Shown: positions 42,577 through 51,129 of the stretch, piece after piece
How the letters are laid out: each line of letters opens with the position of its first letter
Numbering within the stretch: position 1 is the first letter of the stretch
NCBI GenBank assembly: GCA_024235675.1
Contig: JACKLZ010000005.1
Span: forward strand, 248,001-312,000
Direction of reading: 5' to 3'
DNA length: 64,000 nucleotides
Source: Zoogloeaceae bacterium
Lineage (GTDB): Bacteria > Pseudomonadota > Gammaproteobacteria > Burkholderiales > Rhodocyclaceae
The notes under the pieces: model-generated
The model's database searches: none
Told to the model about the DNA's origin: nothing
The model's input: only the letters and a program-made list of their open reading frames with translations
Translations under genes and position numbers: made by a program

Positions 42577-43287
42577 ATGGCCGTCATCAGCCCGGAACGT
42601 CTCCTGTCGGTCTGGGAGCAGGGCGCGCGCCGCCATCCGATTGATCGCGCGCTGCTGCTCTACGCCGTCGCTGCGCCCGACCTGCCGGTCGAGCAACTGG
42701 CCGACGCGCCCCTCGGCGCGCGCAATGCCGCGCTGATGGCATTGCGTCGCGCCAGCTTCGGCGCGCAGCTGGCGTCCTGGGTGGATTGCCCGGCCTGCGG
42801 CGAGCGCATGGAGTTTGCCCTCGACGCCGCCGATCTGCCGCCGGCGCCGCCTGCCAGCACCGAGCCCATCGTGGTCGGCGGCCACCGCTTCCATCGCCCG
42901 AGCAGCCGCCATCTGGCCGCCCTGGTCAATGCCGATGATCCCGAATCGGCCGCGCGCCAGTTGCTGCGCGACTGTGCCGAATCGGCCGAAGCCTTGCCGC
43001 AGGATGACACCGCGCTGGCCGAGCTGCTCGATGCCGCCGAAGCCGCCATCGAAGCCGCCGACCCCTGGGCCGACCTTGCGCTGGCCGTCGCCTGCCCGGC
43101 CTGCGCGCACCAGACCGAAGCCAGCTTCGACATCGCCAGCTACCTGTGGGAAGAGCTCGACAGCCACGCCCGCCGCCTGCTCGACGAGGTCCACGCGCTG
43201 GCCGCCGCCTATGGCTGGACCGAGCCCGAGATCCTCGCGCTCAGCGAGGCCCGTCGCACCGCCTACCTCGCCCGGGTGCGCGCATGA
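42577..43287 (+). CDS. T4 gp26-like baseplate protein with zinc-ribbon motifs
   Basis: 236 residues. Two CPAC motifs (DCPACGERM near residue 65 and VACPACAHQTE near 172) and the tail WEELDSHARRLLDEVHALAAAYGWTEPEILALSEARRTAYL. The latter is the pattern of the T4 gp26 baseplate family, which in injection systems follows the tube gene. The four cysteines could bind zinc. It starts 5 bp after the tube gene and overlaps the next gene by 4 bp. Confidence 0.75.
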   Translation: MAVISPERLLSVWEQGARRHPIDRALLLYAVAAPDLPVEQLADAPLGARNAALMALRRASFGAQLASWVDCPACGERMEFALDAADLPPAPPASTEPIVVGGHRFHRPSSRHLAALVNADDPESAARQLLRDCAESAEALPQDDTALAELLDAAEAAIEAADPWADLALAVACPACAHQTEASFDIASYLWEELDSHARRLLDEVHALAAAYGWTEPEILALSEARRTAYLARVRA

Positions 43288-44054
43288 GCGGCCTGTTCCG
43301 ACGCCTCGCCCGGCACGCCAGCGGCCTGCCGCAAGCCACGGTGCATGCCATGGCCCGGCTGCCCTTCCAGGCGCCGCCCGAACTGCTGCCGACGGATGAG
43401 GGCAGCGCGCCGATCTTGCCGCTTGAGCACGGCGCCGCCCAGACGCCGGCGTCCGAACCCACGGCGCCGCCGCGCCGGGCGGGTGAGTTCGTATCGGACG
43501 CGCAATCGCAGGCGCCAAGCCGCCAGTCTGCAACCGAGCATCCGGCCCCGCGCCGCGGCGAATCGCAGGCGCTGTCGCCCGCACCGTTGGTAGCAACGAC
43601 GGAGCGTGAGAACGCGTCTGAGGCGTCCGCGGAGGAGGGCAAGCACGCCCCGGCCGAATCGACCCGCCCGGCCGTCCGCAATCATGCGCACGCCAGTGAA
43701 GCCGCCTCGGCCGCCAGTGTCCTGGCGCGTGTCGTGCCGGCGACGACGCTCGCCTCGCCACTCGCCTCATCGGTGCGCCCCGGCCGCGCCGAGCCTGCGA
43801 CGGTAACGGGTTATCGCGCTGTCCCCGAGGCCTTGCTGCCGGCACAAGCCGAGCGCGCCACGGCGCGCGCCGCCGACGCAGCGCGGCCCGCAACCGCGGC
43901 CGCCGCCGAACCCACCGAAGTTCACGTCCACATCGGTCGCATCGAAGTCACCGCCGTGCAGGCGCCCGCGCCACCCAAGCGCCCGGCCCGCAGCGGCCAG
44001 GCGCCGATGTCGCTGGACGCCTATCTGGCCAAGCGCCAGCGGAGCCCCTCATGA
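43284..44054 (+). CDS. eCIS-conserved protein of unknown function
   Basis: 256 residues. The middle 150 are low-complexity, rich in Ala, Pro, Ser and Glu, and probably disordered. The C-terminus carries the only conserved-looking block, EVHVHIGRIEVTAVQAP, then MSLDAYLAKRQ. Proteins with this IGRIEV plus LDAYL ending recur at this place in eCIS clusters. Gene starts and ends overlap both neighbours by 4 bp (ATGA), so it is part of the operon. The role is unknown; an assembly or linker function is a guess. Confidence 0.7.
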   Translation: MSGLFRRLARHASGLPQATVHAMARLPFQAPPELLPTDEGSAPILPLEHGAAQTPASEPTAPPRRAGEFVSDAQSQAPSRQSATEHPAPRRGESQALSPAPLVATTERENASEASAEEGKHAPAESTRPAVRNHAHASEAASAASVLARVVPATTLASPLASSVRPGRAEPATVTGYRAVPEALLPAQAERATARAADAARPATAAAAEPTEVHVHIGRIEVTAVQAPAPPKRPARSGQAPMSLDAYLAKRQRSPS

Positions 44055-45361
44055 GTACCGCACTGGCCATTGCCGGCGTCACTGCCGTGCTGCGCGACCG
44101 GCTCAACGACGGGCTGGTCAATCACAATGTGGCCGGCGTCACTGGCAGCACGGTGACGGTCACCGTCTTGTCGCCCGACCGCGTGGTCGCCAGCGGCGGC
44201 ACCGAGGCCAGCGGGCTCAACCTGTTTCTGTATCAGGTCACGCCCAACACCGGCTGGCGCAACGAAGGCCTGCCCTCGCGCGACCCCTCCGGCCGCCACC
44301 GGCTGACCAATGCGCCGTTGGCGCTCGATCTGCACTACCTCATCTCAGCTTATAGCGGCGACGACCTCCACGCCGAGATCCTGCTCGGCTATGCCATGCA
44401 ACTGATGCACGAGTTTCCGGTGATCACCCGCGAGATGATCCAGACCGCGCTCAACCCCTCGCCCGATGTCGGCATCGATCTGCCGCCAACCCTGCGTGCG
44501 CTGGCCGAGTGCGGCCTGGCCGATCAGCTCGAACTGCTCAAGCTCACCCCGCAGTTTCTCAACATCGAAGAGATGTCCAAGCTGTGGACCGCCACCCAGT
44601 CCAACTACCGGCCGTCAATCGCCTACCAGGTGTCGGTGGTGCTGATCGAAGCCACCCGCCCGACACGCCCGACCTTGCCGGTGCTCAGCCGCGGCGAGGT
44701 CGATCCGGTCTCGGGCCGCGAGCGCGGCGTGGTCGTCACCCCCAGCCTGATCCCGCCGCTGCCCATGCTCGAAGCCGTGGTGCCGGCCGGCAATCAGCCG
44801 GTGGTGCGCCTCGGCGAATCGACCAGCCTCGAAGGCCATCACCTCGACGGCACGGCGCGCGAGGTGCACCTGCGCAACGAACGCTTCGGGGTGGATGAAC
44901 TCATCGCCGCCACCGGCCCCAACGCCGCCGACCGCATGGTGCTGGTCATTCCCGTCTCGCGCGCGGCAGACTTCCCGGTCGGCGTGTACGACGTCACCGG
45001 CCATGTCGTCCGCCCGGGCGACACCCACGCCCGCGAAACCAACCGCCTCGCCGCCATCGTCGCGCCCAACATCACCAACCTGCCGCAGGCCGTGGCCCGC
45101 GACGGCGCCGGCGACGCCCACATCACGCTCACCTTCACCCCCGCGCTGCGCCCCGGGCAGACCGTGTCGCTGCTCATCGGTCAGGTCGAAGTCGGCCCCG
45201 AGAGCTTCGTCGCGCCCACCACCACGCTCGACTTCATCGTCGAAGACGCCGACCCCGGCGCCCCGCTGGCGCGCTTGCGCATCGACGGCATCGAAAGCCC
45301 CGTGGCCGACCGCAGCACCACGCCGCCCACCTTCTTCAACCACCGCATCACCATCACATGA
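44051..45361 (+). CDS. DUF4255 sheath-terminator/cap protein (Afp16-like)
   Basis: 436 residues. The N-terminal 190 residues match DUF4255 (Pvc16 N-terminal domain): LAIAGVTAVLRDRLND, GLNLFLYQVTPNTGWRN, LDLHYLISAYS and AEILLGYAMQLMHEFPVI. The C-terminal half is probably beta-rich. Afp16 and Pvc16 cap the tube and sheath and set particle length. Four-base overlaps with both neighbours. Confidence 0.9.
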   Translation: MSTALAIAGVTAVLRDRLNDGLVNHNVAGVTGSTVTVTVLSPDRVVASGGTEASGLNLFLYQVTPNTGWRNEGLPSRDPSGRHRLTNAPLALDLHYLISAYSGDDLHAEILLGYAMQLMHEFPVITREMIQTALNPSPDVGIDLPPTLRALAECGLADQLELLKLTPQFLNIEEMSKLWTATQSNYRPSIAYQVSVVLIEATRPTRPTLPVLSRGEVDPVSGRERGVVVTPSLIPPLPMLEAVVPAGNQPVVRLGESTSLEGHHLDGTAREVHLRNERFGVDELIAATGPNAADRMVLVIPVSRAADFPVGVYDVTGHVVRPGDTHARETNRLAAIVAPNITNLPQAVARDGAGDAHITLTFTPALRPGQTVSLLIGQVEVGPESFVAPTTTLDFIVEDADPGAPLARLRIDGIESPVADRSTTPPTFFNHRITIT

Positions 45362-47274
45362 ACGCCCCACGCGAGCTCGACTGGACCACCGCCAACCAGC
45401 ACCTGCTGGTGGCCGAGTTCGCCCGCCTGCGGGCGCGGCTGGGTGAGGGCGAGGTGGCCGAGGCCGAGCAACAGGTCGACTCTGCCGCGCAGTGCCTGCC
45501 CGGCCCGTCGGCCATCGACACCCTGGTGACGCTGTTCGAACTCAGCGACTTCGAGCGCGACGTGCTCTTGCTGGCCGCCGGCGCAGAAATGGACGCCCGC
45601 CTGGCGGCGCTGTGCGGCGAGGCCACCGGCCAGTCGCAACGCCCGTGGGCCACATTTGGCCTCGCGCTGGCGGTGCTGCCCGACCCGCACTGGAGCGCGC
45701 TCACCCCGGTCGCACCGTTGCGGCGGTGGCGCTTGATCGAGGTCGACGAGTCCACCGGCCTCACCGCGGCGCGGCTCAAGCTCGACGAGCGCGTGCTGCA
45801 CTTCATTGCTGGTCTCAATTACCTCGACCACCGCCTCGCCGCGCTGCTCGAGCCGGTGCCGCCGGCCAGCCTGATGGCCGACGCCCACCGCCACATCGCC
45901 GAACGCGCCGCCGATCAACTCGCGGAACAGGCCGGCCGCCTGCCGACCGTGATGCTCTCTGGCGACGACCCCGATGGCCAGCGTGATGTCGCCGCCACGC
46001 TGGCGCAGACCCTCGGCGTGGCGCTGTTCGCGCTGCGCGCCGCCGACATCCCGGCCGCCGCTCACGAGCAGGCCTCGTTGATCAGCCTGTGGCAGCGCGA
46101 AGCCGCCCTGCTCGGCGCGGGTTTGCTGATCGTGCAGGGCGACGATGCCGCCCCCGGCGCGCTCAGCCGCTTCATCCCGCAGATTGACGGGCTGCTCATC
46201 GTCAGCGGCACACACGCCCCGTGCATCGACGGCGACAGCCTGCATTTCACGGTCAGCAAACTCGACGCCCCCGGCCAGCGCCTGCTCTGGCAAAGCGCGC
46301 TCGGTGACGCGGCCGACACGCTCGCCGACACGCTCGACAGCCTCGCCAGCCAGTACCGCCTCGGCGCCCGGCGCATTGCCGCCTGCGTGCGTCAGGTCGA
46401 CGCTGCCGATCCGGCCCAGGCCGCCGCCTCGCTGCACCGACTCAGCCGCGGCGACGGCACGGCGCTGAGCGACATGGCGCAGCACATCGTGCCCTGCGCC
46501 ACCTGGGACGACCTGATCCTGCCCGAGGCCCAGCGTCGCACCCTGCAACAGCTCGCCGTGCATGCGCGTCACCGCATCACCGTGCATCACGACTGGGGCT
46601 TTGCCGGCAAGGGCGCGCGCGGGCTCGGCATCGCTACCTTGTTCAGCGGCGAGAGCGGCACCGGCAAAACCCTGGCCGCCGAAGTGCTGGCCGGCGAACT
46701 CGGCCTGGCGCTGTATCGCATCGACCTGTCGGCCGTCATCAGCAAATACATCGGTGAGACCGAAAAGAACCTGCGCAAGGTCTTCGACGCCGCCGAAGAC
46801 ATCGGCGCGCTGCTGCTCTTCGACGAGGCCGACGCGCTGTTCGGCAAGCGCAGCGAGGTCAAGGACAGCCACGACCGCTACGCCAACATCGAAGTCAGCT
46901 ACCTGCTCCAGCGCATGGAGGCCTATCGCGGGCTGGCCATTCTCACCACCAACCACAAGACCGCGCTCGACGCCGCCTTCCAGCGCCGGCTGCGCTTCGT
47001 GGTGCACTTCCCCTATCCCGACGCCGTCCAGCGCGAAGCCATCTGGCGCAGCATCTTCCCCGCCGCCACGCCGCTGGCCGCGCTCGACTACGCCAAGCTC
47101 GCCCGCCTCAACGCCACCGGCGGCAACATCCGCAACATCGCCCTGTCGGCCGCCTTCCTCGCCGCCGAGGCCGGCACGCCGGTGGGCATGGCGCAGCTGC
47201 TGCGCGCCGCCCACCTCGAAGCCGGCAAGCGCGAAAAATCGCCCACCGACGCCGAAACGCGGGGGTGGGTATGA
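45358..47274 (+). CDS. AAA+ ATPase of the eCIS (Afp15-like)
   Basis: 638 residues. A winged-helix-like N-terminal region is followed by one C-terminal AAA+ domain with Walker A GESGTGKT (near 431), Walker B LLLFDEADALF (near 486) and arginine-finger region AAFQRRLRFVVHFPYP. Homologous ATPases (Afp15, Pvc15) are part of nearly all eCIS and are distinct from the ClpV unfoldase of type VI secretion. They are thought to help assembly or cargo loading. Overlaps both neighbours by 4 bp. Confidence 0.92.
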   Translation: MNAPRELDWTTANQHLLVAEFARLRARLGEGEVAEAEQQVDSAAQCLPGPSAIDTLVTLFELSDFERDVLLLAAGAEMDARLAALCGEATGQSQRPWATFGLALAVLPDPHWSALTPVAPLRRWRLIEVDESTGLTAARLKLDERVLHFIAGLNYLDHRLAALLEPVPPASLMADAHRHIAERAADQLAEQAGRLPTVMLSGDDPDGQRDVAATLAQTLGVALFALRAADIPAAAHEQASLISLWQREAALLGAGLLIVQGDDAAPGALSRFIPQIDGLLIVSGTHAPCIDGDSLHFTVSKLDAPGQRLLWQSALGDAADTLADTLDSLASQYRLGARRIAACVRQVDAADPAQAAASLHRLSRGDGTALSDMAQHIVPCATWDDLILPEAQRRTLQQLAVHARHRITVHHDWGFAGKGARGLGIATLFSGESGTGKTLAAEVLAGELGLALYRIDLSAVISKYIGETEKNLRKVFDAAEDIGALLLFDEADALFGKRSEVKDSHDRYANIEVSYLLQRMEAYRGLAILTTNHKTALDAAFQRRLRFVVHFPYPDAVQREAIWRSIFPAATPLAALDYAKLARLNATGGNIRNIALSAAFLAAEAGTPVGMAQLLRAAHLEAGKREKSPTDAETRGWV

Positions 47275-47525
47275 CGCGCATCGTGGTGCACATCGACAAG
47301 CTCGTTCTCACCGGTATCGACCGCAAGGACGCGGCGGCCGTGTCTGCCGGCGTGCAGGCCGAGTTGCAGCGCCTGCTCGCCCAGCCCGGCGCGGTGGCGT
47401 CCTTGGCCGCGGGCGGCGATCGCGCCCGGCTCCACACTGCGGTGGGGCCGGTGGCGCAGGGCGCAGTTGGTCAGGGCATTGGCCGCGCCATCGCCGGTGG
47501 CATCGTCCCGGGAGGCAAGTCATGA
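47271..47525 (+). CDS. Small eCIS-associated protein
   Basis: 84 residues from ATG 47271, overlapping the ATPase stop (ATGA). An in-frame GTG at 47265 would add two residues. RIVVHIDKLVLTGIDRKDAAAVSAGVQAELQRLLAQPG is followed by a glycine- and alanine-rich tail. A gene of this size with a VxIDxLVLxG start commonly follows the ATPase in eCIS loci. Function unknown. It overlaps the first DUF4157 gene by 4 bp. Confidence 0.7.
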   Translation: MTRIVVHIDKLVLTGIDRKDAAAVSAGVQAELQRLLAQPGAVASLAAGGDRARLHTAVGPVAQGAVGQGIGRAIAGGIVPGGKS

Positions 47526-49564
47526 GCCCGACGGTGCAGTTCGCGCCCGCTGCCGCGCTTACGACCGAGGCCGTCTCGGGTGTGCTCCAGCGCAAGTGCG
47601 CCTGCGGCAAGCCCGCCTCGGCAATGGGCGAGGTGTGCGAAGACTGTCAGCGCCAGAGTGGCCTCGGTCTGCAGCGCAAATTGCGTATCGGTCGTGAGGA
47701 CGACCCACTCGAAGCTGACGCCGATCGGGTGGCGGATGCGGTCATGCGTGCACCGGTATCCGGCGGGCCACAGCGCAGGCCGGGGCATGAGCGCCCGGCC
47801 CGTGCGCAGCGGGCCGATCACGGCGGGGTGCAGCCACGTGTTCAGCGGCGAGCCACGGCACGCAGCGGCGCCGCCGAGGTGCCGCCAGCGGTGCACGCGG
47901 TGCTGAACACGTCGGGCCGCCCGCTCGATCCGTCTGCGCGGCGTTTTTTCGAGCCACGCTTTGGTCGCGATTTTGGCGACGTGCGCATTCATACGGATGC
48001 TCGGGCTGAGGCGTCGGCGCAGGCGGTCAGTGCGCGTGCCTACACGGTCGGCCGCGACGTCGCCTTCGCCGGCGGTCAATACGCCCCCGATACCGCTGCC
48101 GGGCAACGGCTGCTGGCCCATGAGTTGGCCCATGTCGTTCAGCAAAATGGCGCCTCGCTGCGCCGTGCGCCGGCACCGGCGCCTGTGCCGGGCGGCGCAC
48201 CGGGAGTGCCCGGCGGCGCCTTGCCACTGCCCCCCGGTCGCATCCCCGGCATGCCGCCCACAGCAGCGCCGACCGCGCCGCCGGTGCCGGCCAGCGCCGT
48301 GTGCCCGGCCTGCGCCTGCAACGCCGATCAGGTGACCCGCATCGACGCCGGCCGCAGCAAGGCCAAAAGCGTGTTCGACCGCGCGGCCGCCTTGTTGGCG
48401 AGTCCGGCGCCGGCCATCGAACGGCAGTTCGAAAACACCTTCGGCGCGGGCAGCAATACCCCGAAAACCTTGGCTGAAACCGCGGATCGCTACCGCGCGG
48501 CGGCGCAGTTCCTGGGCCAGAGCACGGTCTCCGATCCGCCCGGTTCGGGCACGGTGCATTGCGACTCGACCAGAAGCACCGACCTGTGCAACACCGGCGC
48601 CACCGCCCACTACGGCCAGGGGCATATCGTGGTGTGCACCGGCAGTCCGGCGGCCAGTCAGATGCTCGATCCGCCACGCGTGCCCACGGTCTATCGCGTC
48701 GAGGGCGAGGCGGGCAGCACCGAAGGCATTCGCCAGGTGCCGGACGCCGCCGCTACCGAGGCCAGTCAGGCCGCCTCCGATGCGGGCTTTGCCACGCGCG
48801 TCACCGCGGTGATGGCGCACGAGGCGATCCATCATGTGGTGCAGCCGGGCATCGTCGACGTCTATACCAATGAGCGCCTGTTCCAGTTTCTCGGCGCCGG
48901 CTCGAAAAAGCTCGATGTCGACCTCTCGCCGCTGGCGCTGCAGAACCCCGACAGCCTGGTGCAGTTCGCGTTTCGCGGCGTCGTCGCCGAAGATGGCAGC
49001 AACGCGTTGCCGGGGGCCGAGGCGGCGCTGGAGGGCTCCGAAAAGTTCTCTGGCAAGCTCGCCGTCCGGCCGGTGCTCGGCCGCCGCCGGGCACAGCTGA
49101 GCGTGGCGCTGGCCGAAGAGGCCATCGCCCAGGCCGGCGAGCGCCTCGGCGTGCTGCTGACGCAAGTGCAGTCGGTGCAGGGCGCGCCAAGCCAGTGGTC
49201 AGTTTTTCCGGCGCTGTCGCAGCAGGTGGTCACTGCGCTGACCACGCTCGGCAAGGAGACCGACTTCGGCCAGCCCGACGCCGTCGCCCTGGCGCGGCTG
49301 CAAATCCTCGTCGCTGCCTTCACCCACTTGAGCACCGGCATCCAGGACAAGAAGGTGGTGCTCGGGCGGCGCTTCGTGCTCGACAAGCCGGACAAGCGCA
49401 TCGAGGTGGCGATTCCCGACTGGCGCGGCTTCAGGAAGCAGCCGGTCAGCGCGCAGTTGCCCATTGTGCTCGGCGCATTGCTCGACGAGGAACCGGACAT
49501 TGCCGCGCTCGACGCTTTCGTGCTCGATCTGGCCAGAACACGGGGAGGCATGGGACAGCTATGA
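47522..49564 (+). CDS. DUF4157 eCIS-associated protein 1, candidate effector with second HExxH
   Basis: 680 residues. The shared N-terminal module has LQRKCACG and CEDC (a zinc-ribbon-like Cys4, about 24-46), DPLEADADRVADAVM and a DUF4157 block (about 140-210): FFEPRFGRDFGDVRIH, AYTVGRDVAFAGGQYAPDTAAGQRL and HELAH at 200-204. The tail is unrelated to the other two paralogues. It has a proline-rich linker and a second HExxH at His433-Glu434-His437 (AHEAIHHVV), so it may be a zinc peptidase. DUF4157 is a recurrent eCIS-associated domain. Delivery as cargo is inferred. Overlaps neighbours by 4 bp. Confidence 0.85.
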   Translation: MSPTVQFAPAAALTTEAVSGVLQRKCACGKPASAMGEVCEDCQRQSGLGLQRKLRIGREDDPLEADADRVADAVMRAPVSGGPQRRPGHERPARAQRADHGGVQPRVQRRATARSGAAEVPPAVHAVLNTSGRPLDPSARRFFEPRFGRDFGDVRIHTDARAEASAQAVSARAYTVGRDVAFAGGQYAPDTAAGQRLLAHELAHVVQQNGASLRRAPAPAPVPGGAPGVPGGALPLPPGRIPGMPPTAAPTAPPVPASAVCPACACNADQVTRIDAGRSKAKSVFDRAAALLASPAPAIERQFENTFGAGSNTPKTLAETADRYRAAAQFLGQSTVSDPPGSGTVHCDSTRSTDLCNTGATAHYGQGHIVVCTGSPAASQMLDPPRVPTVYRVEGEAGSTEGIRQVPDAAATEASQAASDAGFATRVTAVMAHEAIHHVVQPGIVDVYTNERLFQFLGAGSKKLDVDLSPLALQNPDSLVQFAFRGVVAEDGSNALPGAEAALEGSEKFSGKLAVRPVLGRRRAQLSVALAEEAIAQAGERLGVLLTQVQSVQGAPSQWSVFPALSQQVVTALTTLGKETDFGQPDAVALARLQILVAAFTHLSTGIQDKKVVLGRRFVLDKPDKRIEVAIPDWRGFRKQPVSAQLPIVLGALLDEEPDIAALDAFVLDLARTRGGMGQL

Positions 49565-51129
49565 GTGCACCGGTGTCCACCATGAAGATGGCACAGGCCG
49601 CGCCGAGGCCAACATCGGCGCCCTTCCTCCAGCGCAAGTGCGCTTGCGGCAATACTGCGAGTGCGGCGGACGGGGAATGTGAGGCCTGCAAGCGGCGCGA
49701 TGCGCTCGGCTTGCAGGCGCGCCTGAGTATCGGCGCCAGCAATGACCCGCTGGAGCACGAAGCCGATCGCGCGGCCGATCAGGTGATGCGTATGGGCACG
49801 GTCGACGGCGCCCTGTCGCGCAGCGTCACGCCCCGGCTTACCCGGCGTGGCCCGTCGGTAAATGCACGTGCGGGAGAGGTTCCCGCCAGTGTGGATCGCA
49901 CGCTCAGTCGCGGCGGCGAGCCGCTGGCGAGCAGCGCCCGTGCCTTTTTCGAGCCGCGCTTCGCCCATGACTTCAGCCGTGTGCGTGTGCATCGCGACGC
50001 CGCGTCCGCCGCTTCGGCGCGTGATGTCTCTGCCCATGCCTATACGGTCGGCCACCATCTGGTGTTTGCCGCCGGGCGCTATGCGCCTGGCACCGCCGCC
50101 GGCCTGAGCCTGCTGGCGCATGAGTTGGCCCATGTGGTGCAGCAGAATGCCTCGCCCGCCCTGGCCCGGGTCCAGCGCAGCACCAAGGACGACGAGCCGT
50201 CCACCGAGCCACATCACTGCGGCGGTTGGACCTGCGCCGCGGGCGGCGCCTGCGACAAGCCGGACAACCGCGCCGCGCCGAGCACGGATGAATCAAAAAA
50301 CTGGTCGCTGACGGCGAACCTGGATCTGGACGTGCCTACGGCCACCGACGTCACCGGGGGCGACGACGTCGGTCACGCCTTCGTCGAATTCGAGGAATCC
50401 AATGGCGACCGCTACAGCTACGGCCATTACCACAACAAGACCCGGAGCATTGACGGTTTCATGACCACGGAGGCGCCGGGCTGCGCGGCCCACCCGGACA
50501 GCACCCACAGCCGCTGCGTGGACATGAAGATCCGCTTCGACCTCAAAAAGGCGGAATACGACAAGGCCCTCGGCTTCGCGCAGACCTGGTGCAAAGCGCC
50601 CCCGAAGTACAAGCTGTATGACCAGAACTGCACCACTTTTGTCGACATGGTGGCCAAACAGGCCGGCAAAACCCTGCCCAGTTCGCGCGGCAAGGTCGGC
50701 TATGGCTCGCTCAGCGCCGAGGCGGACAACCCCTACACCCTGTTCGACAAGCATCTGCCGGCCGCCGACAAGACCACCTGGCGCGAGCGTGTGAGTGGCG
50801 ATTTCACCGGCTACTACGACACCGGCAGCACGCCGACGCCGTTTTCCAAATTCAAACTGATCACCGACGAAACCCTGGTCGTTGGCGGCAAGTACGCGTT
50901 CACCGGCACCAGCGGCAATCTGGTGGATGGGAGCATCGATGGGCAACTGGTGTTCAACATCGATGGGCCGACAAAGTCGGTCGCCCCCTTCGTGAAGTTT
51001 GCCTGGACGGAACCGGGCGGCAGTGGCCACGGGCGATGGGCGGTCGGAACGGGCGGTAAGCTCAAGGGCGGCTGGGGGCGGGGCAGTGCCAGTTCGGGGA
51101 GTGGCAAGTGGGAGCTCACAAAGATATGA
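49561..51129 (+). CDS. DUF4157 eCIS-associated protein 2, candidate cysteine-peptidase-like effector
   Basis: 522 residues with the same N-terminal module (LQRKCACG near 21, CEAC, DPLEHEADRAADQVM, DUF4157 block with HELAH at 187-191). The tail differs: GHAFVEFEES with His272, then DQNCTTFVD with Cys357. The His-before-Cys order fits a permuted papain-like (NlpC/P60 or LRAT-like) fold, though activity is unproven. The last 100 residues are glycine- and lysine-rich (GGWGRGSASSGSGKWEL). ATG 49561 overlaps the previous stop. Confidence 0.8.
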   Translation: MSAPVSTMKMAQAAPRPTSAPFLQRKCACGNTASAADGECEACKRRDALGLQARLSIGASNDPLEHEADRAADQVMRMGTVDGALSRSVTPRLTRRGPSVNARAGEVPASVDRTLSRGGEPLASSARAFFEPRFAHDFSRVRVHRDAASAASARDVSAHAYTVGHHLVFAAGRYAPGTAAGLSLLAHELAHVVQQNASPALARVQRSTKDDEPSTEPHHCGGWTCAAGGACDKPDNRAAPSTDESKNWSLTANLDLDVPTATDVTGGDDVGHAFVEFEESNGDRYSYGHYHNKTRSIDGFMTTEAPGCAAHPDSTHSRCVDMKIRFDLKKAEYDKALGFAQTWCKAPPKYKLYDQNCTTFVDMVAKQAGKTLPSSRGKVGYGSLSAEADNPYTLFDKHLPAADKTTWRERVSGDFTGYYDTGSTPTPFSKFKLITDETLVVGGKYAFTGTSGNLVDGSIDGQLVFNIDGPTKSVAPFVKFAWTEPGGSGHGRWAVGTGGKLKGGWGRGSASSGSGKWELTKI

